Part shown: positions 42,950-53,532 of the stretch, piece by piece
Position numbering within the stretch: the stretch's first letter is position 1
Layout: each line of letters starts with the position of its first letter
Source of the DNA: Spiractinospora alimapuensis
GTDB lineage: Bacteria; Actinomycetota; Actinomycetes; Streptosporangiales; Streptosporangiaceae
DNA: 64,000 bases
Assembly (NCBI RefSeq): GCF_018437505.1
Contig: NZ_CP072467.1
Span: forward strand, 248,001 to 312,000
Direction: 5' to 3'
The notes under the pieces: generated by a model
Seen by the model: the letters and a program-made list of their open reading frames with translations, nothing else
What the model was told of the DNA's origin: nothing
The model's database searches: none
Program-made: the position numbers and the translations under genes

Positions 42950-45486
42950 CTACTCGGCGGAGATGGCGCGCAACACGTTCATCCGCGCCGCCCGCCACGC
43001 GGGCCACACGGCGGCCACAACGCCGATCCCGACACCGAGAACGAGCAGCGTCGCCAGTTGTCCGGTCGGAACTGAGAACTCCCTGAGGTCCACGAGGATC
43101 TGTTGAAAGGCCCATCCGAAACCCAGGCCCACGGCGACGCCGGTCAGTGCGCCGAATGCCGCGATTACCGTTGCCTCAAGCCGTACCATGCGCCGTAGTT
43201 GCCACCGTGCGAGTCCGACCGCCCGCAACAGTCCGATCTCGCGGGTGCGTTCCGCCGTGGCCAGCGCCAACGTGTTCACGATGCCCAGGGCCGCGATCAC
43301 CACGGACATGGCCAACATCACATACACGAGGTTGGTGAGGGACGCCAACTGGTCGCCGTAGAACTCCTTGAGCTCACCGCGGTCCATCAGCCCGAGGCCG
43401 CTGTGGGCGTCGGCGACGCTGTTGAGTTCGTCGCGCAGCTCCGTTCCGGCGGGCCCGGCGGTGTCGAGGTAGGCGAAGGCCGTGAGCTCCTCGTCGAAGT
43501 GTTCGGCGTAGCCCGAGGTGTCCAGGAGGACGGGCAGTGGATAGACGTCGCTGGGCTCGTAGCGACCGGTCAGTTCGAGTTCGGCGCTCGCGCCGGTCGG
43601 GAACCGGAACTCCACCTCCTCACCCGTCCGCCACCCGTGGGCGTCGGCCACGTCCTCACGCGCCGCGAACTGCGTGTCCCGCTCCGGCGGGGAGCCGTCG
43701 ACCATCCGCAGGTCCCACGCCTCCTCGACCTCGTCCCCAGCGATGCCACCCATGGGCATCGGCTGGTCGTCCGTCACCGTCATCCCGAAGCGCAGAGCCA
43801 GGACCCGCTCCACACCCTCCACGTCGCCCAGCTCAGCGACCGCCTCCGGCGTGATGGTTCCGTTCGGGCCGTCCGGCTGGGCGATGAAGTCGAATCCCAA
43901 CTCGTCGTCGATCCACCGATCCAACGACGCGGCCATCGACGCGCTCAGCACGGCGATCATCGTCACGAGCGTCATCCCGACCATCAACGCGGAGGCCGTG
44001 GCGGCGGTACGGCGTGGGTTGCGCATCGCGTTCGCCCGGCCCAACCGACCACTGACGCCCAGCAGCGTGATCGGGGCTCCGACCGCGGCGACCACGGGAC
44101 GACTCAGGACGGGGGCGAGGAGGGCCACGCCCAGCACCACCGCGGCACCACCCAGCCCCACCTGCCAGGCCGCGAGGTCGCCCTCGGGGGAGGTGACACC
44201 ACGCGCGACAGAGACACCACCCGTCGCCACGAGGAGAAGTCCCGCGACGAGCCGGCCGCGCAGCGAGGACACCGGCATCGCCACCTCGTCGCGGAGCACC
44301 GCGACCGGGGGTACGCGGGTCGCTCGACGGATCGGCCCGTAGGCGCTGACCAGCGTCACCCCGAGGCCCGTGGCGACGCCCGCGGCCATCGTGGGAGCGT
44401 CCAGGACAGGAGTGGTGTCCGGCAGCGCGATCCCGAACGCTTCGGCCACGCGCAGGATCCCCAACGTCAGCCCGTACCCGGCGATGATGCCCGCGACCGA
44501 CGCCACGACCCCCACGACGACGGCCTCACCCAGCACCATGAGCCGCACCTGGTGGCGACCGGCACCCACCGCGCGGAGCAACGCGAGCTCCCGTCCCCGT
44601 TGGGCGAGCAGCATCGCGAAGGTGTTGACGATCAGGAACGCGCCGACGAACACCGCGATCCCGGCGAAGACGAGCAGCACGGTCGTGAGGAACCCCAACG
44701 CCTCGCCGAGGTCGGCGGCGTTCTCCACCCGCACGACGTCCATCGGCACCGACTCGGTGCCCAGGTCGAGTACGGGAGCGACCGAGTCCGCGACCTGCCA
44801 CTGCGACTTTCCCTCGACGCCGACCAGGTAGAACTCGCTGACCGCTCCCGTGTCACCCAGGACCACGTCCTGGGCGACGGCGTGGTCCAGGCCGACGATG
44901 GTGGCTCCGGCCAGCCCCGTGGCGCCGGCGACCGTGAAAACACCACTCAGCCGAAACTCGTGCTCGGCCCCGGCCAGACGGATCCGGGTCGTGTCCCCGA
45001 CGTCCAGCCCGGCCTCCTGGGCGGTGGCCGTGTCCAGTACGAACTCCTCGGGGGCGTTCGGTGCACGCCCCGAGAGGTCGTAGCCCGACCCAGGGCGATC
45101 GTGCCACGACATCACGAACTGTGGCGCCCCCGTCGTACCCACCGGCTCACCCGAAGGGTCCAGGACCGTGCCGGTACTGAGCACCATCGGGTACACGGCG
45201 TGGACGTCGTCCGCCTCCCGCAGCTCCTCGGCCAGGCTCTCCGACAGCGTGGTCGTGGTGTCCCCGTAGTCGGCGAACCCCTGAGCGAACGCGCCCTCCA
45301 CGCGCACCACCGCGTCGATGTCGGCGTCGAAGCCGTCCATCATCTGGTCGAACGCCCGATCGATGGTGGAGTTCAGGATCAGGGTCCCCGAGGTGACGCC
45401 ACGCCGAGAACGACGGCGAGGGTCGTCATCGCCAGTCGCCCCCCGTGCGCCCTCACCGAACGCAGGACGAGGCGCGGCAGGATCAC
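42950..45486 (-). pseudogene. FtsX/MacB-type ABC permease, one frame break near its start
   Basis: About 845 residues if repaired, with two FtsX domains and two MacB-like periplasmic regions. The main frame (797 residues) begins after the first transmembrane helix. The missing N-terminus MILPRLVLRSVRAHGGRLAM is encoded from GTG 45486, which overlaps the ATPase stop (GTGA), and runs to about 45400. One missing G in the GTGGCGTCACC stretch (45397-45402) separates it from VTSGTLILNSTIDRAFDQM. The conserved permease helices include GIAVFVGAFLIVNTFAMLLAQR and ALGIVNTLALATAERTREIGLLRAVG. It is very probably intact in the organism, working with the adjacent ATPase in export or lipoprotein/envelope handling. 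Confidence 0.85.
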
Positions 45487-46283
45487 GCGTGGCCCCCCGG
45501 TACGCCGGGATCCCGCAACGCCTTCATCCGCTCCAGGACGCCCTCACGCGTCGGCTCCGCGAGCTGGTCGACCACCCGCCCGTCGGACAGGAAGACCACG
45601 ATGTCGGCGTGGCTGGCGGTGGCGGGGTCGTGTGTCACCATGACGACCGTCTGACCCGTGTCCCGTACCGAGTCACCGAGGAAGCGGAGGATTTCCGTAC
45701 CGGCGCGGGAGTCCAGGTTGCCGGTCGGCTCGTCCGCGAAGACGATCTCGGGTCGTGAGACGAGGGCCCGGGCGCAGGCGACCCGTTGCTGTTGGCCTCC
45801 GGAGAGCTCCGCGGGCCGGTGTCGGAGCCGGTCGCCCAGGCCCATGGTGGACACGACCCGGTCCAGCCATTCGGTGTCCACCCGTCGCCCGGCGATGTCC
45901 AGGGGGAGCCGGATGTTCTCCAGGGCCGTCAACATCGGCACCAGGTTGTAGGCCTGGAACACGAACCCCACCCGATCGCGCCGCAGGCGAGTCAACTGGC
46001 GGTCGCCCAACCCGGACAACTCGGTCTGACCCAGCAGCATGCTGCCCGAGGTGAGCGTATCCAAACCCGCCATGCAGTGCATGAGCGTGGACTTGCCCGA
46101 CCCGGAGGGGCCCATGACGGCCGTGAACCGACCGCGCGGAATCCCCAGGTTCACCCCGTCCAGCGCGTCCACACGGGCGGTGCCGCGACCGTAGGACTTG
46201 CGCGCGTCCACCGCGCGGGCGGCCAACGCCGACCCCGCCGGATCGCGCAACTCCTCCGCGGTGACGGGCACGGTCAGTGCCAT
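45483..46283 (-). CDS. ABC transporter ATP-binding protein (LolD/MacB type)
   Basis: A 266-residue ATPase with Walker A GPSGSGKST, LSGGQQQR signature, Walker B IVFADEPTGNLDS and switch His in VMVTHD. The NLDSRAGTEILRFL end of Walker B is diagnostic of the LolD/FtsE/MacB group that pairs with FtsX-fold permeases. It is coupled to the next gene by GTGA. GGAGGG precedes ATG 46283. The N-terminal 25 residues are non-conserved. Mechanotransmission across the membrane rather than classic transport is likely for this group. Confidence 0.93.
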   Translation of the reverse strand: MALTVPVTAEELRDPAGSALAARAVDARKSYGRGTARVDALDGVNLGIPRGRFTAVMGPSGSGKSTLMHCMAGLDTLTSGSMLLGQTELSGLGDRQLTRLRRDRVGFVFQAYNLVPMLTALENIRLPLDIAGRRVDTEWLDRVVSTMGLGDRLRHRPAELSGGQQQRVACARALVSRPEIVFADEPTGNLDSRAGTEILRFLGDSVRDTGQTVVMVTHDPATASHADIVVFLSDGRVVDQLAEPTREGVLERMKALRDPGVPGGHA

Positions 46284-47053
46284 ACGTCCCTCCCCCAGGT
46301 TCCAGGAGCCGCTGTTCCTGGAACCCTACGGTGCGTCCGTCGAGACCGTCTCCCCCGTCTGGGGGAAACGGTGGCGCGGTGGGGACACGTCGCGGTGTCG
46401 TGCGGGCCGACGGTCGCCACGAAGGATCCTGCACGGCCCGCGGCACCGTCCTCGGGCGGCGAGCCCCATCCACGAGGCTCGATCCCGGCGTCAGCGGCGA
46501 TTCGCCGCGGTCCCCTCGCGCTCGGTTGGCCGTGGCGCCGGTCGGACGGGGCGCACGCCAACCGCGAGTTCCCGCGCCTCCTCGGCTCGACCGGCCGCGC
46601 CGATCGTCCTCGTGGTGTTGACGGCGCGTACGACGACCACGCGAGGACGTGGGTCGGGCGGACCCACGGTGGGTTCCTCCTCGTGCGATGCCCCCGGCGC
46701 GCCGGGAGGAGCGGTACGACGTGGGCGGACTCCCTGCCCAGTGCGCAACAACGGGCGGACCGCGGGGCGAGTGTAGTCGGGGCGACGCGGCCGAACCACT
46801 CCCAGTGGGGCCACCGGACCTCCACCACGTGGTCGCCGGGTGCGAACACTCCCGCGGGTCGGGCACGATCGGGGGAGGACACACCCACCCGCGACGTCAC
46901 ACGGACGGTCTCCACGGTCCTCCCCGTGACCAGCACGGGCGTGCGGCCTCGGGTCGGGGGTGGTGGTCCCGCCATCCTGTTCGCCGCCGGGGCGTCACGC
47001 ACCGTCAGGTCGTACGGACCGGCCCGCGGCGCACGACGGCGGTCGGGCCACGA
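46284..47053 (-). other. Region with a possible frameshifted hypothetical gene
   Basis: No recognisable gene, but coding-like codon use appears on the minus strand: one frame from 47002 (TPVLVTGRTVETVRVTSRVG, VFAPGDHVVEVRWPHWEWFG) and another ending at 46491 (RPRVVVVRAVNTTRTIG, RAEEARELAVGVRPVRP). A single frame change between roughly 46830 and 46680 would give a protein of about 170 residues. No family is recognised and the start is uncertain, so this is left as a suspicion. The stretch between 46284 and 46490 holds nothing visible. Confidence 0.3.
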
Positions 47054-47887
47054 TCAGTTCGGCGTGGCCTCCGGCGTGGGCAAGGGCGGAGGAGTGCCAC
47101 CAAACTCCGGGCAGTGCGCCTGGTGGTCACACCAGCCGCACAGCTTGCTCGGCTTGGCGGGCCACTCGCCGGAGCGGGCCGTGGCCTCGATCGCCTCCCA
47201 GATGCCCTGGATCTCGACCTCGGCGGCACGCAGCTCCCCCTCGGTGGGCTCGTACCACAGCCACCCCGAGTCGCCCAGGTACATCAACTGCAGGCGCCGA
47301 GGGATCTCGCCGTACACCCGCCAGATCATCAGCGCGTAGAAGTAGATCTGGAACCGTGCCTTGTCGGTGAAGCGGGGCGGCGGCGCCTTGCCGGTCTTGT
47401 AGTCGACCACGCGCATCGCACCGTTGGGGGCCACGTCCAGGCGGTCCACGTATCCCCGCAGGCGTAGTCCCGACTCCAGGGTGACGTCCAACCGCAGCTC
47501 GCGTTCCCGGGGCTCGACCCGACCCGGGTGCTCCATCTCGAAGTAGCGCCGAACCAGGGTCCGCGCGTCCTCCAACCAGGCGTCGAGGTCCTCCAGCGAG
47601 TCGAACATGTCCTCGAACTCGGGACTCTCGCCCACCATCACGTCCCACCGCGGCTCCACCATGGCCAACGCGGAATCCGGGGTACGCTCCTCGGGCGCCA
47701 GGGAGAACACGTCGTCCAGCACGGCGTGCACGAGGGTCCCCCGCACCGCGGCGGGCTTTGGCTCCTCGGGCAGCCGGTCGACGGTTCGGAACCGAAACAG
47801 CAGCGGACACTGCATGAAGTCGGCCGCACGCGAGGGGGAGAGTACGGGCTCCAGGGGCAGGCGCGGTCCGGAAGGGCGCTCGGGCAT
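47054..47887 (-). CDS. RecB-family PD-(D/E)XK exonuclease domain protein
   Basis: A 277-residue Cas4/AddB-like nuclease. LSPSRAADFMQCPLLFRF provides the first Cys. GTLVHAVLDDVF, the catalytic Asp of GYVDRLDV and VVDYKTGKAPPP (D-x-K) form the active site, and the end CGWCDHQAHCPEF supplies three further Cys for an iron-sulfur cluster. This single-domain RecB-like protein is a constant neighbour of the proteasome locus in actinobacteria, with unknown target. It is transcribed divergently from the M50 protease across 80 bases. Confidence 0.9.
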   Translation of the reverse strand: MPERPSGPRLPLEPVLSPSRAADFMQCPLLFRFRTVDRLPEEPKPAAVRGTLVHAVLDDVFSLAPEERTPDSALAMVEPRWDVMVGESPEFEDMFDSLEDLDAWLEDARTLVRRYFEMEHPGRVEPRERELRLDVTLESGLRLRGYVDRLDVAPNGAMRVVDYKTGKAPPPRFTDKARFQIYFYALMIWRVYGEIPRRLQLMYLGDSGWLWYEPTEGELRAAEVEIQGIWEAIEATARSGEWPAKPSKLCGWCDHQAHCPEFGGTPPPLPTPEATPN

Positions 47888-47967
47888 GGGGGCAAGCCTA
47901 GTTGCTTCCCCGGCTCGCGCCGCACCACGCGGAAAGGATTGGGGACAACGCCACGTAGCCTGGAAGT

Positions 47968-49113
47968 GTGTCGGAACCGAGGAACACGCGCGGCAGGACC
48001 GCCGATCGCCGGGGGCCGGGTCTGCTCATGGCGCGGATCGCGGGAATCCCGATCTACGTCTCTCCCTCCTGGCTGATCATCGCGGCCATCATCACCGTGT
48101 TGTACGAGCCGATCGTGGAGGGCATCCTCGGGCTGGGAATCCTCTCCTACCTGGTCGCCTTCGCCTTCGCGGTCCTTCTCTACGCGTCGGTGTTGGTGCA
48201 CGAGCTCGCGCACGCCCTCGTGGCCAGGGGGTACGGCCTGCCAGTCCGCCGGATCCGGCTCTACATGCTGGGCGGTGTCTCCGAGATCGAACGCGACCCG
48301 CAGACGCCCCGGCGGGAGTTCTGGGTCGCGTTCAGCGGACCGTTGCTCTCACTGGTGCTCGCCGGGGTGAGCTTCGGGCTCTACCTGATGATGCCTCCGC
48401 TGACGGTGCTGAGCGTCCTCACGTGGCAGCTCTGGGTCGCCAACCTCCTCGTCGCGGTGTTCAACCTGCTCCCTGGCCTTCCCCTGGACGGGGGCCGGCT
48501 GCTGCGCGCGGGCGTGTGGGCGGCCACCCGCAACGCCGACCGGGGAACGCTGGCCGCGGCCTGGGCGGGACGGTGCATCGCCGTCGTCGTCGCCGCCCTC
48601 CCGTTCCTGCTCGCCTGGTGGGCCGGAACGTCCCCCCAGGTGTTCGGGGTGCTGCTCGCGGTCCTCCTGGCGGCGTTCCTGTGGATGGGAGCGACGAGTT
48701 CCCTGCGCACCGCGCGCCTGCGGCGCCGCGTTCCCAGTCTGCGCGCCGCCGAGCTCGCCCGTGTCCCCGTCCTCGTCGCCGCCGACACGCCGTTGGCCGA
48801 GGCCGAGCGGCAGCGCCTCAGCCAAGGGGCTGGCGCGATCGTGGTCACCGACTCCGGCGGCGAACCGATCTCCATGGTGCACGTCGCGGCGGCCGACGCG
48901 GTTCCCGAGACGCGCCGCCCCTGGGTGCCGGTCTCCAGCGTCTCCCGTGCCATCACCCCGGGCGGTGTCATCCCTGCCCGGCTCTCGGGCGAGGACCTGC
49001 TGCACGCGTTGGGCGCCCATCCGGCGGGGGAGTACCTGCTGCGGGCGGACGACGGCACGATCATGGGCGTTCTGTACGCGAAGGACATCCAGGACGCGCT
49101 CAGCCGGGCATGA
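47968..49113 (+). CDS. Site-2 protease family protein (M50) with CBS domains
   Basis: A 381-residue membrane metalloprotease. HELAH at residues 78-82 binds zinc within LLYASVLVHELAHALVARGYG, and the second metal ligand is in NLLPGLPLDGGRLL near residue 175. Six hydrophobic segments are visible. A C-terminal pair of CBS-like motifs (VLVAADTPLAEAER, GTIMGVLYAKDIQDAL) follows. S2P family members cut transmembrane segments to release regulators. This one regularly neighbours trmI-arc in actinobacteria; substrate unknown. The GTG at 47968 gives the usual start; its stop overlaps the next ATG. Confidence 0.92.
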   Translation: MSEPRNTRGRTADRRGPGLLMARIAGIPIYVSPSWLIIAAIITVLYEPIVEGILGLGILSYLVAFAFAVLLYASVLVHELAHALVARGYGLPVRRIRLYMLGGVSEIERDPQTPRREFWVAFSGPLLSLVLAGVSFGLYLMMPPLTVLSVLTWQLWVANLLVAVFNLLPGLPLDGGRLLRAGVWAATRNADRGTLAAAWAGRCIAVVVAALPFLLAWWAGTSPQVFGVLLAVLLAAFLWMGATSSLRTARLRRRVPSLRAAELARVPVLVAADTPLAEAERQRLSQGAGAIVVTDSGGEPISMVHVAAADAVPETRRPWVPVSSVSRAITPGGVIPARLSGEDLLHALGAHPAGEYLLRADDGTIMGVLYAKDIQDALSRA

Positions 49114-49445
49114 CGCTGGACCCGGGAGCCGTGGCATCCCTCCACCAGCTCGCCACCGACCTCACACGTCTCGGGATGCGTGCTCGGGTAGACCCCGTCA
49201 CGCGCAGCGTGGACGTGGCCACGACCGGAGTGTCGGCGCGCGGTCCCAACACCTGGGTCGCGCTGCGCGCCGTGCTCCGGCCACACGGCGAGGACCTGTG
49301 GTGGTGGGTCACGATCCCCGGGGGCGACCTGGGCTACGTTCCCGGGGAACGGCCGATTCCGGCGGCGGTGCCCGTCGCCCCGGCCACGGCGGTGGATCGG
49401 GTCGTCGCGCGGATCCGTGGCGTCCTGGACCTCGACGTGCCGTGA
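49110..49445 (+). CDS. Small actinobacterial hypothetical protein
   Basis: A 111-residue soluble protein starting on the M50 protease stop (ATGA). A helix (GAVASLHQLATDLTRLGM), beta strands (RARVDPVTRSVDVAT, NTWVALRAVLRPHGEDLWWWVTIP) and a C-terminal helix (AVDRVVARIRGVLDL) are evident. No family is recognised. Translation coupling suggests a partner of the protease. It is convergent with ppgK. Confidence 0.65.
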   Translation: MTLDPGAVASLHQLATDLTRLGMRARVDPVTRSVDVATTGVSARGPNTWVALRAVLRPHGEDLWWWVTIPGGDLGYVPGERPIPAAVPVAPATAVDRVVARIRGVLDLDVP

Positions 49446-49473
49446 CCCACCACCGGTCGGCCCCGGAGTCGGC

Positions 49474-50238
49474 TCAGTTCGTCGCGCGCCGTTCGTGGGC
49501 GAGCGCCGCCGCGCCGAGGATGCCCGCGGTGTTGCGCAGGTGTGCCGCCACGATCGGACACGGCAGATCCAGCAACGGCAGGAACTGGTCGGCCTCCCGA
49601 CTGACGCCGCCCCCCACCACGATGAGGTCCGGCCACAACACCCGACACACGGCGCTGTAGTACCGCTGGAGACGTGACGCCCAGTCGGGGAAGCTCAACC
49701 CCTCCCGTTCCTTCACGCTCGCCGCGGCCCACGTCTCCGCGTCCCGTCCGTCCAACTCGATGTGCCCGAGCTCGGTGTTGGGGACCAAACGCCCATCGAC
49801 CAGCAGCGCGCTTCCGATCCCCGTCCCGAGCGTCGTGACCAGCACGGTCCCCACCGCGCCCCGGGCCGCTCCGAAACGGTGCTCGGCCACCGCGGCGGCG
49901 TCGGCGTCGTTGACCGCGAACACCTCCCGCCCCGTCCGCTCCGAAAGCAGCGCCGACACGTTCACGCCGATCCACGACGGATCCACGTTGGCGGCCGTGC
50001 GCGCGATCCCGTGCTGGATCACCGCCGGGAACGTGACCCCGACCGGTGAGCGCGACGGTACGTGACCGGAGAGGTCCTCGGTGAGCCGGGCGACCACCTC
50101 CGCCACCGTCTCCGGAAGAGCCGGATGCGGCGTCGGGTACTTGACCCGGTCGACGAGCAGCGTCCCATTGTCCAGATCGACCGGCGCGCCCTTGATCCCG
50201 CTGCCGCCGATATCGATCCCCAGCCCGGCCTCGCCCAT
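49474..50238 (-). CDS. ppgK: Polyphosphate glucokinase
   Basis: A 254-residue ROK-type sugar kinase. The ATP/polyphosphate loop GIDIGGSGIKG, the substrate loop FPAVIQHG, VNDADAAAVAE and the catalytic region VTTLGTGIGSALLVDG-NTELGHIELDGRDAE are typical of actinobacterial PpgK, which phosphorylates glucose using polyphosphate or ATP. The absence of the ROK zinc-Cys cluster and the short length separate PpgK from Glk. ATG 50238 follows GGAGG; longer readings have non-family N-termini. Confidence 0.9.
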   Translation of the reverse strand: MGEAGLGIDIGGSGIKGAPVDLDNGTLLVDRVKYPTPHPALPETVAEVVARLTEDLSGHVPSRSPVGVTFPAVIQHGIARTAANVDPSWIGVNVSALLSERTGREVFAVNDADAAAVAEHRFGAARGAVGTVLVTTLGTGIGSALLVDGRLVPNTELGHIELDGRDAETWAAASVKEREGLSFPDWASRLQRYYSAVCRVLWPDLIVVGGGVSREADQFLPLLDLPCPIVAAHLRNTAGILGAAALAHERRATN

Positions 50239-50413
50239 CGCCTCCGCGCCCCTTTCCGACCATGACGTGATTGCCAGACGACAATTCAATCGTGTTCCGC
50301 GGCCTCGGGCGACGCGGGCGCCGTGGGTCGGCGGTACGGATACCCTGAGCGGCGGCCCGCAACGCGGCTGACCACGCACACATCACGGCAACGGCCAGAA
50401 AGCACAATTCACA

Positions 50414-51337
50414 GTGACCCCAATCCACGCCCGCCGCGGAGCGTTCGTCGCAGGTGACCTCGTCCAGCTCACCGACCCCAAGGCACGCCGCCACACCATC
50501 ACCCTCAAGCCGGGGGCGACGTTCCACACCCACCGAGGGGGACTCGACCACGACGACCTGATCGGTCTTCCCGAGGGAAGCGTCGTCCGTAGCTCCGGCG
50601 GGACCGGCTACGTCGCGCTGCGCCCGCTGCTCGCCGACTTCACGTTGTCGATGAAGCGCGGCGCGACCATCGTCTACCCCAAGGACGCGGCCCAGGTCAT
50701 CGCCGAGGCCGACATCTTCCCCGGCGCCCGCGTGGTGGAGGCCGGGGCCGGTTCGGGGGCCATGTCCAGTTGGTTGCTGCGCGCGGTCGGCCCCGATGGG
50801 GCGGTCATCTCCTACGAACGCCGCGAGGACTTCGCCGCCACCGCCCGTCGCAACGTCGAGAAGTTCCTCGGTGCGGTGCCCGACACCTGGGACCTCCGCG
50901 TCGGTGACCTCGCCGAGCAGGAGGAGGAGCTGGGCGCACTGGAGGCCGACCGGGTGTTCCTGGACATGCTCGCCCCGTGGGAGTGCCTCGACACCGCCGC
51001 GGCGGCCCTCATCCCCGGCGGTCTGTTCTGCGGGTACGTCGCCACCACCACGCAGCTCGCCCGGCTCGTCGAGGGGTTGCGCGACCACGGTGGGTTCTTC
51101 GAGCCCCGATCCTGGGAGACCATGGTGCGCACCTGGCACGTCGAAGGGCTGGCCGTGCGACCGGACCACCGGATGGTGGGACACACCGGTTTCCTGGTGA
51201 CCGCCCGACGTCTCGCCGACGGCGCGGTCCCTCCCGAACGTCGGCGTCGGCCCGCCAAGGGTGCCTACCCAGCCCAGGACACATCCCAGGCCGCCAGCGA
51301 CTCGCCGGCCGCCGCGCCGGAGCCGGCGGGGGACTGA
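50414..51337 (+). CDS. trmI: tRNA (adenine-58-N1)-methyltransferase
   Basis: A 307-residue TrmI. The N-terminal beta-domain (GDLVQLTDPKARRHTITLKPG, FHTHRGGLDHDDLIG) leads to the Rossmann domain with YPKDAAQVIAEADIFPGARVVEAGAGSGAMS (SAM motif), YERREDFAATARRNVE and the catalytic Asp in DRVFLDMLAPWE. It places m1A58 in the T-loop of tRNA. Position directly upstream of arc is conserved throughout proteasome-containing actinobacteria. A disordered Ala/Pro tail ends the protein. The GTG start is used. Confidence 0.94.
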   Translation: MTPIHARRGAFVAGDLVQLTDPKARRHTITLKPGATFHTHRGGLDHDDLIGLPEGSVVRSSGGTGYVALRPLLADFTLSMKRGATIVYPKDAAQVIAEADIFPGARVVEAGAGSGAMSSWLLRAVGPDGAVISYERREDFAATARRNVEKFLGAVPDTWDLRVGDLAEQEEELGALEADRVFLDMLAPWECLDTAAAALIPGGLFCGYVATTTQLARLVEGLRDHGGFFEPRSWETMVRTWHVEGLAVRPDHRMVGHTGFLVTARRLADGAVPPERRRRPAKGAYPAQDTSQAASDSPAAAPEPAGD

Positions 51338-51701
51338 CCACTCCGCGACACCGACCCGTCCCGCCCGTCCCGACCCTCCGCGGATGGCCGATCTGGCCTT
51401 CTTCGGGGGGTTTCGGCGCGTCGTGCACCGTCTTCGCCCCCGCGTCGTCCTTAATTGTGGTCGGACAGAACAGAGCTAAGGGATGGGACACACGGGGGAC
51501 GGACCTGACAATCCCGGCCCCGACCAGTGGCGGTCACGTTACGTTTTCATAGCACAGCGGGTTGCCACCTAGTGCGTGACCTCGATTTCTGCGAATCAGT
51601 GCAGTGAGACCTTCGACACCGCCACTCCGGCAAGGTTACGAATGGGGCCGGGATAGGTAGTGTTCCGAGTAGTCGTCCTCTTCGACTGGGAGGTGGCGGA
51701 C
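51338..51701. promoter_or_regulatory. Intergenic leader of arc; promoter region, no gene
   Basis: About 360 bases, less GC-rich around 51460-51660 than neighbouring genes, as expected for a promoter region. No hairpin or open frame of note is visible. TAGGTAGTG-like sequence at 51653 is a possible -10, but no confident -35 was found. The arc start is set by GGGAGG nine bases before GTG 51702. Confidence 0.4.
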
Positions 51702-53468
51702 GTGGCCGAACGTGAAGACGAGCGTGGAGCCCAACGCGAAGTGGCGGACCTGCGGGCTCAGGTCGCCGACTTGGAGAAGGAGATCGAGCTACTCCAGCGC
51801 AAGCTGGCCGACACTCCACGTCACCAGAGGCTGTTGGAGGACCGTCTACGCGAGGCCCAGGCCAACCTCGCCGCGGCCAACGGCCGGAACGAGCGCCTCG
51901 TGGCGACGCTGAAGGAGTCACGGGACCAGATCGTCGCCCTCAAGGAGGAGGTCGACCGGCTCGCACAACCCCCGTCCGGGTTCGGTGTGTTCCTCGCCGC
52001 GCGGGAGGACGGAACGGCGGAGATCTACACCAACGGTCGCAAGATGCGGGTGAACGTGAGCCCCTCGGTGGACCTGGAGGAACTACGCCAGGGCCAGGAG
52101 GTGATGCTCAACGAGGCGTTCAACATCATCGAGGCCTACGAGTTCGAGACCGTGGGCGAGGTCGTCATGCTCAAGGAGGTCCTCGACGACGGCGAACGCG
52201 CGCTGGTCATCTCCCACCACGACGAGGAGAAGATCGTCCGGTTGGCCGACCCGTTGCGGGACCAGCCGGTGCGTCCCGGGGACTCGTTGCTGTTGGAGTC
52301 CCGGTCGGGATACGTCTACGAGCGCATCCCCAAGTCCGAGGTCGAGGAACTCATCCTGGAGGAGGTTCCCGACATCGCCTACGCCGACATCGGTGGCCTC
52401 GCCGGCCAGATCGAGATGATCCGCGACGCGGTGGAGCTCCCCTACCTGCACAAGGAGCTCTTCTACGAGCACGCGCTGCGACCGCCCAAGGGTGTCCTGC
52501 TGTACGGGCCGCCCGGGTGTGGCAAGACCCTGATCGCCAAGGCTGTCGCCAACTCCCTGGCCAAGCAGGTCGCGGAGAAGACGGGCAAGGACGTCGGCAA
52601 GAGCTTCTTCCTGAACATCAAGGGTCCGGAGCTGCTCAACAAGTACGTCGGCGAGACCGAGCGTCACATTCGGCTCGTGTTCCAGCGGGCGCGGGAGAAG
52701 GCCAGCGAGGGCACTCCCGTCATCGTGTTCTTCGACGAGATGGACTCCATCTTCCGCACCCGAGGGTCCGGAGTGTCCAGCGACGTGGAGAACACGATCG
52801 TTCCCCAGCTCCTCAGCGAGATCGACGGGGTGGAGGGACTGGAGAACGTCATCGTCATCGGCGCCTCCAACCGTGAGGACATGATCGACCCCGCCATCCT
52901 GCGGCCGGGCCGACTCGACGTGAAGATCAAGATCGAGCGTCCCGACGCCGAGGCGGCACGGGACATCTTCTCCAAGTACGTCACCACCGACCTCCCTCTG
53001 CACCCCGAGGACCTCGACGAACACGGAAACTCCACCCAGTCCACGGTGGACGCCATGATCCAGCGGGTCGTGGAGCGCATGTACGACGAGACCGAGGAGA
53101 ACCGTTTCCTGGAGGTCACCTACGCCAACGGTGACAAGGACGTCCTCTACTTCAAGGACTTCAACTCCGGCGCCATGATCCAGAACATCGTGGACCGCGC
53201 CAAGAAAATGGCGATCAAGTCCTACATCGACGCCGGGGAAAAGCAGGGCAGCAAGGGAATCCGCGTCTCCCACCTGTTGCAGGCCTGCCTGGACGAGTTC
53301 AGCGAGAACGAGGACCTGCCCAACACCACCAACCCCGACGACTGGGCCCGGATCTCCGGAAAGAAGGGGGAGCGCATCGTCTACATCCGCACCCTCGTCT
53401 CCGGAAAGAAGGGCGCCGACGCTGGTCGTTCCATCGACACCGTTCCAAACACCGGTCAGTATCTGTGA
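51702..53468 (+). CDS. arc: Proteasome-activating AAA ATPase (ARC/Mpa)
   Basis: A 588-residue hexameric unfoldase. The N-terminal coiled coil (about residues 1-90) binds Pup. Two OB-fold segments follow ([20 protein letters not shown] onward). The AAA domain has Walker A GPPGCGKT near residue 269, Walker [11 protein letters not shown] and sensor/arginine-finger [13 protein letters not shown]. The last residues GQYL form the conserved tail that docks on the 20S alpha ring. GTG 51702 has GGGAGG nine bases before it; the longer reading from 51660 lacks a ribosome site. It recognises pupylated proteins and threads them into PrcAB. Confidence 0.96.
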   Translation: MAEREDERGAQREVADLRAQVADLEKEIELLQRKLADTPRHQRLLEDRLREAQANLAAANGRNERLVATLKESRDQIVALKEEVDRLAQPPSGFGVFLAAREDGTAEIYTNGRKMRVNVSPSVDLEELRQGQEVMLNEAFNIIEAYEFETVGEVVMLKEVLDDGERALVISHHDEEKIVRLADPLRDQPVRPGDSLLLESRSGYVYERIPKSEVEELILEEVPDIAYADIGGLAGQIEMIRDAVELPYLHKELFYEHALRPPKGVLLYGPPGCGKTLIAKAVANSLAKQVAEKTGKDVGKSFFLNIKGPELLNKYVGETERHIRLVFQRAREKASEGTPVIVFFDEMDSIFRTRGSGVSSDVENTIVPQLLSEIDGVEGLENVIVIGASNREDMIDPAILRPGRLDVKIKIERPDAEAARDIFSKYVTTDLPLHPEDLDEHGNSTQSTVDAMIQRVVERMYDETEENRFLEVTYANGDKDVLYFKDFNSGAMIQNIVDRAKKMAIKSYIDAGEKQGSKGIRVSHLLQACLDEFSENEDLPNTTNPDDWARISGKKGERIVYIRTLVSGKKGADAGRSIDTVPNTGQYL

Positions 53469-53474
53469 GTGACC

Positions 53475-53507
53475 CGGTGGGCCGCCGCGCCGCGGCGGCC
53501 CACCGGA
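53475..53507 (+). terminator. Perfect 16-bp inverted repeat between arc and dop
   Basis: CCGGTGGGCCGCCGCG is followed by one base and then its exact complement, seven bases after the arc stop. It should form a very stable hairpin that ends or attenuates arc transcription before dop. Confidence 0.75.
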
Positions 53508-53532
53508 CCGCTCGGACGGATAACCTCAGAAC

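Noticed and set aside
43199-45643. 814-codon open frame on the plus strand
   Set aside because: Antisense to the FtsX-type permease and its ATPase; composition is Arg/His/Gln-rich with no domain.
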